From an uncultured Negativibacillus sp. (lineage in GTDB: Bacteria > Bacillota > Clostridia > Oscillospirales > Ruminococcaceae): 56,043 bases of DNA. Positions 26,801 through 35,125 of this stretch are shown here, one piece after another. The position numbers and the translations under genes are program-made. Under the pieces are notes generated by a model. It searched no databases. It had not been told where the DNA came from and saw nothing but the letters and a program-made list of their open reading frames with translations. The stretch lies in assembly GCF_944388365.1 (NCBI RefSeq), contig NZ_CALXIN010000007.1, positions 1 to 56,043 of the forward strand. Reading direction: 5' to 3'. Positions within the stretch are counted from its first letter, which is position 1. Each line of letters opens with the position of its first letter.

Positions 26801-27901
26801 CTAAATATTTTCTGCAGAAGATTCTGAAGAATTCTGAAGATCGGTGGAAGATTCCAAAGCAACAGGAGGATTTGGCGTCAGACGGACGGTGATGCAGAAG
26901 ATTCCGTCTGCTTCTTCGGTGTGAATACCTCCATGATAGCGGTGTGCCAGCAAAGCGATGCTGCGCAGTCCAATCCGAGTGCTGTCGACCTGACGGGAAG
27001 GATCGGGAGGCAGGATATGATTTTGCTGACGGATCATCAATACCTGGTCATCAAACTGAGCCTGGATTTGCACAGGAAAGGCAGGGTCTGCATATTTGAG
27101 AATGTTGGAGGAGAGATTTTCAAAGATGCGCTGTACATCCTGTACGTTCATCTGAGCGGAAAATTCAGGGAGCTGCTGGGTGTCGATCTGCAACTGAAAA
27201 TGGTCCTCCAAATCGGCTTCCATCTCCTCCAGCAGCTGCTGCAGAAACAGGCGGCCATCGGGTAAAAACTGGGTGTCCTGCTGTGCAGGAGAGAGCAACA
27301 GACCGATCAGCACACGAATCTGTTCTGATTTGTCGCGGATGATGTGCAGATAATCGTCGGTCTGTGTCCGATCCAGCGCAGGGTGTTCCAGCAAAAACTG
27401 GGTATAGGAGATGACCGAAGTCAGCGGATTTTTGATGTCATGGGACAGTCCGCGGATCAGCTCATCCTTTTCCTGCTGCATCTGCTCTTCCACCTGCCGG
27501 AGGTAGAGGATGGAGGCGGAAAGCTTGTTGATACTTTCGGCAAGCTCGGTCAGCTCATCATTTCCCTCGACAGGAATCTGTACTTCCAATCCATCCTCGC
27601 GAAGCTGCTGAACACCGCGGATGATGGTGATAATATAAATCAGCTTTTGTCCCACAAAGAAAAAGAACAGCGCCGAAAAAATGACCATTGAAGCAATCAG
27701 ACACAGATTGCGCAGCCAGGTGTAGAAAATGGTGATGTGCAGATCATTCAGCGAAACACCACGGGCAATCAGACGGGAATTTAAGATCGCGCAGGAGGTA
27801 TAATAGAGGAATCCATAGCTGAATACAGCGATGAGAAAGGAGAGAAAAAACAGTCCCAGGATTTCCAGCGAGAGCTTTCGATGGGAGGAATTAGTCAACA
27901 T
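26801..27901 (-). CDS. HAMP-type sensor histidine kinase
   Basis: The protein has 366 residues. Two membrane helices (about 10-33 and 65-90) enclose a very short outer loop of about 30 residues. A HAMP domain (about 90-140) and the H-box GLSHDIKNPLTSVISYTQ with phospho-acceptor H154 follow. The ATPase domain has an N-box (FENLSSNILKYAD) and GLRSIALLAHRYHGG, but no recognisable DxGxG G1 motif. The short outer loop suggests membrane-intrinsic sensing, as in VanS-like kinases. It overlaps the response-regulator gene by 11 bases. Confidence 0.9.
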   Translation of the reverse strand: MLTNSSHRKLSLEILGLFFLSFLIAVFSYGFLYYTSCAILNSRLIARGVSLNDLHITIFYTWLRNLCLIASMVIFSALFFFFVGQKLIYIITIIRGVQQLREDGLEVQIPVEGNDELTELAESINKLSASILYLRQVEEQMQQEKDELIRGLSHDIKNPLTSVISYTQFLLEHPALDRTQTDDYLHIIRDKSEQIRVLIGLLLSPAQQDTQFLPDGRLFLQQLLEEMEADLEDHFQLQIDTQQLPEFSAQMNVQDVQRIFENLSSNILKYADPAFPVQIQAQFDDQVLMIRQQNHILPPDPSRQVDSTRIGLRSIALLAHRYHGGIHTEEADGIFCITVRLTPNPPVALESSTDLQNSSESSAENI

Positions 27902-28586
27902 AATACCCCTTTCCCCATGCGGTTTTGATATATTTAGGGTTTTTGGTGGAGTCCCCCAGCTTTTTGCGCAGGTTTTTGATATGAACCATCACGGTGGAAT
28001 CGCCGACGACATTGTCGTTCCAGATGCTGTGATAGATGTTTTCAATCGAGAAAATTTTCTTGCGGTGGGACAAGAACAGCTCCAGAATACAATACTCGGT
28101 GTGCGTCAAGACAATGACCTCTCCGTTGCGGGAGACGGTCTGACTGTCTGGATCGAGGGTCAGATCGCCCAGCGTCATCACCGAGGAGGAAGGCTCTACC
28201 GTCTGCGGATGGTACTGCTGGCTGCGTCGAAGCAATGCTTTGACCCGCATCAACAGCTCTGCATTGGAGAACGGTTTGGTGATATAGTCGTCAGCGCCGG
28301 CAGCAAAGCCCATCGCCTTGTCCGACTCGCCGGCATAGGCGGTCAGAAAGATCATTGGAGCAAAAGAAAATTCCCGCAGCTTTGCGCCCAGCGAAAAACC
28401 GGACATTCCAGGCATATTGACATCGAGGATGAACAGATCAAAGCTGTTGTCTGCACATTCCAGTGCCTGATGTCCGTCCGAAGCGGTAACGACCTGGTAT
28501 CCTTCGCCGCCGAGCAGCAATGTCAGAATATCACGAATTTCCTTTTCATCGTCTACCACCAAGATTTTGTTTTTTTTCTCAGCCAT
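27891..28586 (-). CDS. OmpR/PhoB family response regulator
   Basis: The protein has 231 residues. The receiver domain holds the acidic pair D12/D13, phospho-acceptor D55 in FILDVNMPG and K104 in DDYITKPFS. The C-terminal winged helix (about 135-231) ends in VMVHIKNLRKKLG...GKGYYVD. GGAGG lies before ATG 28586; a longer in-frame start has no ribosome site. It pairs with the kinase that overlaps its end; the target genes are unknown. Confidence 0.93.
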   Translation of the reverse strand: MAEKKNKILVVDDEKEIRDILTLLLGGEGYQVVTASDGHQALECADNSFDLFILDVNMPGMSGFSLGAKLREFSFAPMIFLTAYAGESDKAMGFAAGADDYITKPFSNAELLMRVKALLRRSQQYHPQTVEPSSSVMTLGDLTLDPDSQTVSRNGEVIVLTHTEYCILELFLSHRKKIFSIENIYHSIWNDNVVGDSTVMVHIKNLRKKLGDSTKNPKYIKTAWGKGYYVD

Positions 28587-28687
28587 AACATACCTCCTGC
28601 GATATACAAACAAGTTTCTGTAAACATTTTAACATATCTGGGAAGGGGATACCATGAAGAAAGGCAAATGTTTTAAAAAGAAACAAA

Positions 28688-28733
28688 AAATAATACGGTC
28701 ACAGAGAAATCTTTCTCTGTGACCGTATTATTT
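28688..28733 (-). terminator. terminator of the mutT gene
   Basis: A 22-bp nearly loopless palindrome (28688-28709 / 28712-28733) is followed on the minus strand by T6. Its start overlaps the mutT stop codon. Confidence 0.8.
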
Positions 28734-29121
28734 AATGAGCAAATTGTTTTAGCTTCTGCAAAATTTCCACATCGGCAGGGCAGAATGGGTACTGGTCAAT
28801 TTCCTCGGTGGTGATCCACCGCAGGTTGTTGTGTTCCAGTTTCTGCACCGTTCCTTCGATGATGCGGGCATGAAACAGCATCAGATGGACCGTCAGGTCA
28901 GGGTAGACGTGGGTCAATTCGGTGAACAGTTCACCGACCTCGATGGTGATGCCAAGTTCCTCCTGACATTCGCGGACGAGTGCCTGCTGGGGTGTTTCTC
29001 CTGCTTCCACCTTGCCGCCGACAAACTCCCACAGAAGTCCGCGCGCCTTATGTGCCGGACGCTGACAGATTAAAAAGCGTTCGCCCTGCCAGATCAGGGC
29101 AGCGACGACCTGAGCAGTCAT
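28732..29121 (-). CDS. MutT-type NUDIX hydrolase (8-oxo-dGTP diphosphatase-like)
   Basis: The protein has 129 residues. The NUDIX box G-x5-E-x7-REVxEELG is complete in GGKVEAGETPQQALVRECQE followed by ELGI. The WEFVGGK entry, LICQRPAHKARG and the C-terminal PFCPADVEILQKL are typical of MutT/YvcI-type house-cleaning enzymes. AGGAGG precedes a GTG-ATG pair; ATG 29121 was chosen. The minus-strand nitroreductase gene lies just upstream and may share its transcript. Confidence 0.88.
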   Translation of the reverse strand: MTAQVVAALIWQGERFLICQRPAHKARGLLWEFVGGKVEAGETPQQALVRECQEELGITIEVGELFTELTHVYPDLTVHLMLFHARIIEGTVQKLEHNNLRWITTEEIDQYPFCPADVEILQKLKQFAH

Positions 29122-29147
29122 CACAGAACACCTCCTGTGAAGAAAAA

Positions 29148-29678
29148 TTAGCCGATGTAGGTCATGATTTCGTCAACAGCTTTGCGGCGTTTCGGACGGA
29201 GCTGGTCGTTGGCAGCATAGCCCACTGCCAGCACCAGACGGATGTTTTTGTCTGCCGGCAGGCCGAGGGTTTCATGCAGCTTTTCCGAGTCGAAGGCGCC
29301 CATGATGCAGGTGGACAGTCCCTGCTGGGTAGCGGCAAAGCACAGGTGAGCGGTAGCAATGCCGATATCCATCTGTGCATATTTCTGATTTGGCTCTGGA
29401 CGGCCGATCAGATAAGCGGGTTCCTCGCAGATTACGATAAAGGCAGGGCATTTTTCGGTAAACTGGTTGATACCGGAAGCCTGAATGCTGTGGGCAACCT
29501 CAGGAGATTTCTGTGGGTCGTTGACGACAATAAAGCTCCATGGCTGGGAATTGCAGGCAGACGGAGCTAGTCCGGCAGCCTCAATGCAGTTGACCAGCTG
29601 TTCTTTGGTAGGACGCTTGTCAGGATTATAGTTGCGGCAGCTTTCACGCTGTTTTACAAGATCAAAAAAGTCAGACAT
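29148..29678 (-). CDS. nitroreductase family protein
   Basis: The protein has 176 residues. RESCRNYNPDKRPT, the FMN-binding APSACNSQPWSFIVV and MDIGIATAHLCFAATQQGLS, and a late LVLAVGYAANDQLRPKRRK identify a compact single-domain nitroreductase. AAAGGAG precedes the ATG. It diverges from the XRE-cupin gene across 193 bases that contain a dyad on the regulator's promoter, which makes co-regulation plausible. Confidence 0.85.
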   Translation of the reverse strand: MSDFFDLVKQRESCRNYNPDKRPTKEQLVNCIEAAGLAPSACNSQPWSFIVVNDPQKSPEVAHSIQASGINQFTEKCPAFIVICEEPAYLIGRPEPNQKYAQMDIGIATAHLCFAATQQGLSTCIMGAFDSEKLHETLGLPADKNIRLVLAVGYAANDQLRPKRRKAVDEIMTYIG

Positions 29679-29794
29679 AATCGAAAACTCCTTTCTGATA
29701 AGAAAAAAATCTTTCCGACCTTATTTTAATACTTTCCAGACAGAATGTCCAATTTCTTTTTTGGATGGAAAAGCAAAAGACTTCCATTTTCCAT

Positions 29795-29825
29795 ACTTGT
29801 CAAAGACAAGTTTTTCTTCTATAAT
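29795..29825 (+). promoter_or_regulatory. XRE-cupin promoter with operator dyad on the -35 box
   Basis: TTGTCA (29797-29802), 17 bases and TATAAT (29820-29825). The perfect inverted repeat ACTTGTC-AAA-GACAAGT (29795-29811) covers the -35 element and is a good autoregulatory operator for the XRE protein encoded just downstream. Confidence 0.75.
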
Positions 29826-29871
29826 AAAGCAATAAAGTATGTGAGCAAAGATGAGGAAGGATGTTTTGGGT

Positions 29872-30435
29872 ATGAAGATTGATGATATTGATCGAGTAGG
29901 AAATCGCATCAAGGATATTCGAAAGAAAAAATCGCTGACGATTACCGAACTTTCCAAATATACAGGTTTATCTGTCGGCTATCTGAGCAATATTGAAAGG
30001 AATCAGACAAGTCCGACGCTGCGCAACCTTGCGACCATCTGTAATGCGCTGGATATTTCGATGTCCGATATTATCACCGAAAGTGCGGATGAGCGGATCG
30101 TTGTGAGAAAAGAGGACTGGGTAGTTCGAGAGTATCCGGAGTATCAGCAGACGATCAACTTTATAGATTTTGGAAATGCCAATGGAGAGTTTCAGCTGGT
30201 ACTGATGCAGCCTGGAAAAACACAGAAGGTATCCGAGGGAGTGCATCCCTATCCAGAGATGGGAATGGTTTTGAAAGGTGAACTGACAGTTATCATTGAT
30301 GGTACAGAATATGTTCTGCACGAAGGTGACTCCATCCGTATCAAGCCGCATAACTTCCATACCATGCGCAACCATGGTAAAGAGGTGTGCGAGAGTCTGT
30401 GGTATATTCGCCATTCGGCGACCCGCGAAGGATAA
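29872..30435 (+). CDS. XRE family regulator with C-terminal cupin domain
   Basis: The protein has 187 residues. An N-terminal helix-turn-helix (about 8-62) shows LTITELSKYTGLSVGYLSNI and TSPTLRNLATICNALDIS. A single cupin barrel (about 95-180) shows GEFQLVLMQPG, HPYPEMGMVLKGELTV and GDSIRIKPHNFHTMRN. Such regulators sense small metabolites in the barrel and control catabolic or stress genes. ATG 29872 has GAGGAAGG 11 bases upstream; ATG 29851 is possible but lacks a ribosome site. Confidence 0.88.
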   Translation: MKIDDIDRVGNRIKDIRKKKSLTITELSKYTGLSVGYLSNIERNQTSPTLRNLATICNALDISMSDIITESADERIVVRKEDWVVREYPEYQQTINFIDFGNANGEFQLVLMQPGKTQKVSEGVHPYPEMGMVLKGELTVIIDGTEYVLHEGDSIRIKPHNFHTMRNHGKEVCESLWYIRHSATREG

Positions 30436-30452
30436 ACAGACAGCAAAAAGCT

Positions 30453-30491
30453 CTATCAAAACAGCCTGCATATTGCAGGCTGTTTTGATAG
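30453..30491. terminator. bidirectional terminator between XRE-cupin and GNAT genes
   Basis: An 18-bp perfect stem with a 3-base loop (30453-30470 / 30474-30491) has T-rich flanks on both strands. Confidence 0.8.
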
Positions 30492-30495
30492 GGCT

Positions 30496-31017
30496 TTATT
30501 TTGATTCCAGATAAAAATTGAAGCTGTCGATCACCCCATAGATCGGGTGTTTCATCGCTTTATGTGTGATACCTTCCTGTACAAATCCTAATTTTTCAAG
30601 AAGGTGAATCGATGGCTGATTATAAGGATAAGCGCTGGCAACAAGCATCTGTGTGCCATTTGCAAAGCAGTCCTCTATCACACAATGCAGAGCTTCGGTG
30701 GCGTAGCCCTGACAACGAAAATGCGGATTGATGACGTATCCCAATTCTACGGCAGGAACGGCGCGTTCAGCTTCCATCAGGTGAATAGTGCCGATGACCT
30801 TACCTCTGTCGCGCAAGACAATCATCCAGCGACCCTCATCCTCTGCAAATTTATCCATCAGCTTTTGATATTTTTCGTCCATAGCTGCGAATGGTTCATA
30901 GCCGCCATCATCATAGCAGGTGTCTCGGTCAGAAAGAAATTCAAACAAATCGGTACTGTCCGCTGATGAAAATGGCCGCAAAAGCAGCCGTGGCGTTTGA
31001 AGGGTATATTGTGGCAT
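30496..31017 (-). CDS. GNAT family N-acetyltransferase (RimJ/RimL type)
   Basis: The protein has 173 residues. The start TLQTPRLLLRPFSSADSTDL, the acetyl-CoA-binding ELGYVINPHFRCQGYATEAL and NQPSIHLLEKLGFVQEG are hallmarks of RimJ/RimL-like acetyltransferases. The acceptor may be a protein N-terminus, an antibiotic or a metabolite and cannot be read from sequence. AAAGGAAG precedes the ATG. Confidence 0.88.
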   Translation of the reverse strand: MPQYTLQTPRLLLRPFSSADSTDLFEFLSDRDTCYDDGGYEPFAAMDEKYQKLMDKFAEDEGRWMIVLRDRGKVIGTIHLMEAERAVPAVELGYVINPHFRCQGYATEALHCVIEDCFANGTQMLVASAYPYNQPSIHLLEKLGFVQEGITHKAMKHPIYGVIDSFNFYLESK

Positions 31018-31160
31018 CTGTTATACTTCCTTTCCGGATAAATTGAGGGAAGTATAGCACATCAGGATAAGAATGTCAAAAATTTATTTCTGATAAAAAG
31101 GATGGAAGGAACAATTTTAGTTCGATTAAAAATGAGATTATATTTTAGCAAGATGAAATA

Positions 31161-31209
31161 TTTACAAGACAGGATTTTGATGTTACAATCAAATTGAAAA
31201 AACTTTCAA
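31161..31209 (+). promoter_or_regulatory. promoter of the second XRE-cupin gene
   Basis: TTTACA (31161-31166), 17 bases and TACAAT (31184-31189). The short dyad TTGAAA-N4-TTTCAA (31194-31209) lies over the expected transcription start and could be an operator; with 6-bp arms this is only suggestive. Confidence 0.55.
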
Positions 31210-31229
31210 AACAATGAGGAGGACGCTGG

Positions 31230-31778
31230 ATGAATCAGGCCAAGGCCATTGGGACCAAGATCAAAGAAGAACGACTGAGAAGAAAAATGACCCTGAAACA
31301 GCTCAGCGAAGAAGTAGGATTATCGATTGGCTACCTGTCACAGGTGGAGCGCGGCTACGGCACACTGAGTCTGAATGCGCTGGAAAAACTGTCCAAAGTG
31401 CTGGAAGTAGAGATGACCGACTTTTTTGAGGATGCCAGCAAAGAGAACAGCGGCTATGTTGTCTATGGATATCAGAGAGAAAAGATGCAAATTTCTCACC
31501 AGACGGTACATTATTCGATGAGCAACCAGATAGGTTCTCTTTCGATGAGACCGATGATGTATGAGCTGTATCCTGAGCAGGAGCATCAGGAAGAACAGAT
31601 TTTCTGCCACGAGGAGGAAGAGGTGCTGTATATGGTGGAAGGAAGCTGCATCATCTGGGTATCGGGACAGGAATATTTTCTCAACCCAGGAGACTGTGTG
31701 CATATTCCTCCGCATGCACAGCATAAGTGGAGAAATAATACAACCAAAATTGCAAAATTACTGGGTGTTTATTGTTAA
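31230..31778 (+). CDS. XRE family regulator with C-terminal cupin domain
   Basis: The protein has 182 residues. The helix-turn-helix (about 9-63) reads MTLKQLSEEVGLSIGYLSQV followed by ERGYGTLSLNALEKLSKVL. The cupin (about 105-180) carries H-E-E-E-x-LYMVEGSCIIW and FLNPGDCVHIPPHAQHKWRN, with histidines placed to bind a metal or ligand. GAGGAGG precedes the ATG. Unlike the regulator at 29872, its barrel keeps the metal-type HxE...H pattern. Targets are unknown; the pcp gene begins 250 bases downstream. Confidence 0.88.
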   Translation: MNQAKAIGTKIKEERLRRKMTLKQLSEEVGLSIGYLSQVERGYGTLSLNALEKLSKVLEVEMTDFFEDASKENSGYVVYGYQREKMQISHQTVHYSMSNQIGSLSMRPMMYELYPEQEHQEEQIFCHEEEEVLYMVEGSCIIWVSGQEYFLNPGDCVHIPPHAQHKWRNNTTKIAKLLGVYC

Positions 31779-31909
31779 GGGGCTGTTTCAATATTCTGAA
31801 AAACAGGCATACTAAAGTAGATGGCAGCAGATTGTCTAAAAAAATCGATGCATAATAATGAATATTGAATTAATAAAACTCAACAATCGGAAAATTGACA
31901 TAAAAAACA

Positions 31910-31938
31910 TTGACGGCTACCAAATGTTTTGTTAAGAT
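31910..31938 (+). promoter_or_regulatory. promoter of pcp
   Basis: TTGACG (31910-31915), 17 bases and TAAGAT (31933-31938), giving a leader of about 85 nt before the pcp ATG. A TTTTTTACC...GG stretch follows without a clear hairpin. Confidence 0.55.
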
Positions 31939-32028
31939 AAAGCTGAGGGATTTTTTACCTCAAAAATGATATATATAACTGATGTGATAAAACCAGGGTA
32001 GTATAAATTTTCAAGGGGGGTTTTTCTT

Positions 32029-32676
32029 ATGAAAATCTTGGTTACAGGTTTTGACCCATTTGGCGGAGAAAAAGTAAATCCTGCTTATGAGGCAGTCAAA
32101 CTGCTGCCGGATACCATTGCTGGTGCGCAGATTATCAAAATTGAAATTCCAACCGTTTTTGCAAGAAGTGGCCCAACTGTAGAAGCAGCAATCAAAGAGC
32201 ACAATCCTGACGTTGTTATCAACGTTGGACAGGCTGGCGGTCGCTCCTGCGTTACCATCGAGCGCGTTGCTATCAATCTGGCAGAAGCAAGAATTCCTGA
32301 TAACGACGGCGAGTCTCCAATGAACCAGCCTCTGCAGGCTGACGGTGAGCCGGCATACTTTGCTACCATTCCGGTCAATGCCATCGTAGAAAATGTACGC
32401 AGCCATGGTCTGCCATGCTTTATGTCCTACACCGCAGGCACCTATGTATGCAACTGCGTTATGTACAATGTTCTGTACATGGCAGCAAAGAGATATCCAA
32501 ACATCCGCGCTGGTTTTATCCATGTACCATATGCTTGCGAGCAGGTTGTTGGTAAACCAAACGGCACACCATCCATGTCTCTGGAAAACATCGCAAAGAG
32601 CCTGGAGTATGCGATCGAAGCAGTTGTCAACAACAAAGAGGACGTTGCAGGCGCTGGCGCAGGCACAACTCACTAA
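32029..32676 (+). CDS. pcp: pyroglutamyl-peptidase I
   Basis: The protein has 215 residues. The catalytic triad is in place: E78 in the TIERVAIN motif, C143 in [10 protein letters not shown] and H165 in GFIHVPY. The start [20 protein letters not shown] and INVGQAGGR are also diagnostic. The cysteine peptidase removes N-terminal pyroglutamate from peptides. A GGGGGG-rich ribosome site precedes the ATG. A strong terminator follows, so it is monocistronic. Confidence 0.96.
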   Translation: MKILVTGFDPFGGEKVNPAYEAVKLLPDTIAGAQIIKIEIPTVFARSGPTVEAAIKEHNPDVVINVGQAGGRSCVTIERVAINLAEARIPDNDGESPMNQPLQADGEPAYFATIPVNAIVENVRSHGLPCFMSYTAGTYVCNCVMYNVLYMAAKRYPNIRAGFIHVPYACEQVVGKPNGTPSMSLENIAKSLEYAIEAVVNNKEDVAGAGAGTTH

Positions 32677-32695
32677 GCTTTATAACACTGATTAT

Positions 32696-32732
32696 AAAAA
32701 AATCCCATCCGCTTTGCGGATGGGATTTTTTT
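32696..32732. terminator. bidirectional terminator after pcp
   Basis: A 17-bp perfect stem with a TTT loop (32696-32712 / 32716-32732) has T-runs on both strands. It is shared with the minus-strand dehydrogenase. Confidence 0.88.
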
Positions 32733-32745
32733 ATGCTGTAAATAA

Positions 32746-33702
32746 TCAGCAGACAACATTTTGCGGATGACCTTCCTGGAAAGCACGGATGTTTTGTTCA
32801 ACGATCTCCATGCAGCGTCTTCTGGCCTGCAGAGGAGCCCAGGCAATATGCGGAGTAACCAGACAATGTGATTGCTCGATCAACGGAGAACCATGTACCG
32901 GTGGTTCCTCCGAGAGGACATCGATGGCAGCGTAAGCAACCTTGCCGCTTGCAAGCGCATTGGCGAGATCCATATCGTTGATGATCTTGCCGCGGGAGGT
33001 ATTGATGATGATGACATTTTGCTTCATCTTCGCAATCGTCTTTTTGCAGATCAGATTTTCGGTTTCCTCGTTGAGCGGACAATGCAGACTGATGACATCC
33101 GACTCAGCCAGCAGCTGTTCGAGGGAAACCCCGTGGAGGTGTTCGCTTTCCAGTTCCGGATGCGGATGTTTGCTCCAGTACAGCACATTCATGCCAAAGG
33201 CATTGGCAACACGTGCTACGCTCTGACCGATGCGTCCCATGCCGATGATGCCCATGGTCAGGCCGGACAGCTCAAAGATAGGATATTTGCGGTAGGTAAA
33301 GTCTGCGGTCCGCTGCCATTCTCCGGCTTTGACCGACTGCGCATGCTCCGAAATGTGGTTGGCGATGGCGAGCAGCATTGCAAATACATGCTGTGTGACC
33401 GATTCGGTCGCATAGGATGGTACATTGCAGACAGTGATGCCTTTTTCGCGGGCAGCCTCAATATCAATCGTATTATAGCCGGTAGCGGTGACGCAGATCA
33501 GTTTCAAATTAGGACAGGCGTCCATCGTTTCACGGGAAATCGGGCATTTGTTGACCAGAACGATCTCTGCATCACCGATACGGTTGACAATCCGCGCCTG
33601 TTCGGTGCGGTCATAAACAACCAGTGTTCCAAGCTCTTTGATTCCTTTCCAACTCAGGTCGCCTGGGTTGAGGGCAAATCCGTCCAAAACCAGAATCTTC
33701 AT
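32746..33702 (-). CDS. D-2-hydroxyacid dehydrogenase (glycerate dehydrogenase-like)
   Basis: The protein has 318 residues. The NAD-binding GxGxxG is GIIGMGRIG (151-159). The catalytic residues are R237 in NTSRGKIIND, E266 in DVLSEEPP and H285 in LVTPHIAWAP. The closest look is to HprA-type hydroxypyruvate/glycerate dehydrogenases, but lactate- or ketoacid-specific members cannot be excluded. ATG 33702 is preceded by AGGAGGAG; the longer frame has no ribosome site. It stands alone. Confidence 0.9.
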   Translation of the reverse strand: MKILVLDGFALNPGDLSWKGIKELGTLVVYDRTEQARIVNRIGDAEIVLVNKCPISRETMDACPNLKLICVTATGYNTIDIEAAREKGITVCNVPSYATESVTQHVFAMLLAIANHISEHAQSVKAGEWQRTADFTYRKYPIFELSGLTMGIIGMGRIGQSVARVANAFGMNVLYWSKHPHPELESEHLHGVSLEQLLAESDVISLHCPLNEETENLICKKTIAKMKQNVIIINTSRGKIINDMDLANALASGKVAYAAIDVLSEEPPVHGSPLIEQSHCLVTPHIAWAPLQARRRCMEIVEQNIRAFQEGHPQNVVC

Positions 33703-33942
33703 AGTTTCTCCTCCTCCTGAGATTGTATTTCCGCTTTTTGCGGCATTGTCTTTCATGGAGGGAAGATCAGGCACAACTGATGCTGCCGTATGAAACAGAC
33801 AATGCGGATTCGATTGCCGCAGATGGTTGAAGGGTGGGCGGAAATATCAACATTATTTACAAATATTACAAAGCTTCACAGATGTATTGTAACACAATTC
33901 AATAAGACAGACAAGTGCAGGAGAGCGAAATTTTGGCTTCAA

Positions 33943-35055
33943 TCAACAACATTCCAGCAGATCGACGATCAGGCTGTTGGAGATTAAAAAGCCCTGTGCT
34001 GTCAGGCAGAGCAAATCCCCGTCAAAGTATACCAAGCCTTGCTTTTGCAGGAAGGCGGCGCGCTTTTCCAGAGCGGAGGTATCGAGCTCAAACTGCTGGC
34101 GGAGCATGGAAAGTCGGACACCCTCGCACAGACGCAAGCGCAGCATCAAGACTTCCTCCAGATCGCCGCCGCTGCCGTCTGGAACACACAGCGACCAGAC
34201 GTTTGGCGCCGAAAGAAAGCCGGACAGGTCCCGCGGAAAGAAAAAGCGCTTTCCGTCCAGGAAAGAATGTGCCGCCGGACCGATGCCGAGGTATTGCTGG
34301 CAGCGCCAGTATTTCAGATTGTGGCGGCTTTCAAAGCCTGGCTTTGCAAAGTTGGAGATTTCATACTGTGCGTATCCATGCTGGAGCATCTGATCGACGG
34401 TATGGAGGTAGAGGTCGGCACTCTGGTCCTCATCCGGACAGATGTTTTGAATCTGCTGGCGGGCAAAGGGAGTGCCAGGTTCGATTTTGAGCAGATAGCC
34501 GGAGATATGCTGTACTCCCAAGGAGGCAAAGGTTTGGATAAAATGGTCAACCGATGCGCTTGTTTGCTGTGGAGTACCGAGCATCAGATCGACCGAAATA
34601 TTCTCAAAGCCGGCGCTCTGTGCAAGCTGGACGCTCTCGACTGCCTGTGCGAAGTTGTGGCGGCGCCCAAGACGCTGCAGTTCGCTGTCCGAGGCAGACT
34701 GTACGCCCATCGAAATGCGGTTAAATCCGCCTTGATGGAGTTTTCGCAGCGTTTCAAAGGTCATGGCAGCGGGATTTGCTTCCAGCGTGATTTCACAGTC
34801 GGAGGAGACATCGAAATGCTGGTAGACTGCCTGCAAAACAGAAAGCAGGCGTTCTCCCAGCAGCACAGGAGTGCCGCCGCCAAAGTAGATGCTGTCCACC
34901 GGTTGTCCGCCGGCGGGAGCATCAGCGATCGCACGGATCAGCTGGGAAACATATTGATTGACAAGCTCCTCATCGTAGGGAAGGGAATAAAAATCACAGT
35001 AGGGACATTTGGAAAGGCAGAAGGGAATGTGAAGATAGATGCCGAGCGGATACAT
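33943..35055 (-). CDS. hemW: radical SAM heme chaperone HemW
   Basis: The protein has 370 residues. The radical-SAM cluster motif is C13-x3-C17-x2-C20 within LHIPFCLSKCPYCDFYSL. GGGTPVLL, the TLEANPAAMTFETLRKLHQG block and RISMGVQSASDSELQRLGRR are typical of HemW, once called coproporphyrinogen III oxidase-like. Proven homologues hold heme and insert it into proteins rather than oxidise coproporphyrinogen. AAGGAGGAG precedes the ATG. Confidence 0.93.
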   Translation of the reverse strand: MYPLGIYLHIPFCLSKCPYCDFYSLPYDEELVNQYVSQLIRAIADAPAGGQPVDSIYFGGGTPVLLGERLLSVLQAVYQHFDVSSDCEITLEANPAAMTFETLRKLHQGGFNRISMGVQSASDSELQRLGRRHNFAQAVESVQLAQSAGFENISVDLMLGTPQQTSASVDHFIQTFASLGVQHISGYLLKIEPGTPFARQQIQNICPDEDQSADLYLHTVDQMLQHGYAQYEISNFAKPGFESRHNLKYWRCQQYLGIGPAAHSFLDGKRFFFPRDLSGFLSAPNVWSLCVPDGSGGDLEEVLMLRLRLCEGVRLSMLRQQFELDTSALEKRAAFLQKQGLVYFDGDLLCLTAQGFLISNSLIVDLLECC

Positions 35056-35089
35056 GTGAAAAAGCTCCTCCTTGCAGTGCTGTGTGAAA

Positions 35090-35119
35090 AAATCACCTCC
35101 CTATCCAGGGAGGTGATTT
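35090..35119 (-). terminator. terminator of the 660-residue membrane protein gene
   Basis: A 13-bp stem with an ATCC loop (35090-35102 / 35107-35119) is followed by T6 on the minus strand. Confidence 0.8.
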
Positions 35120-35125
35120 GGATGA

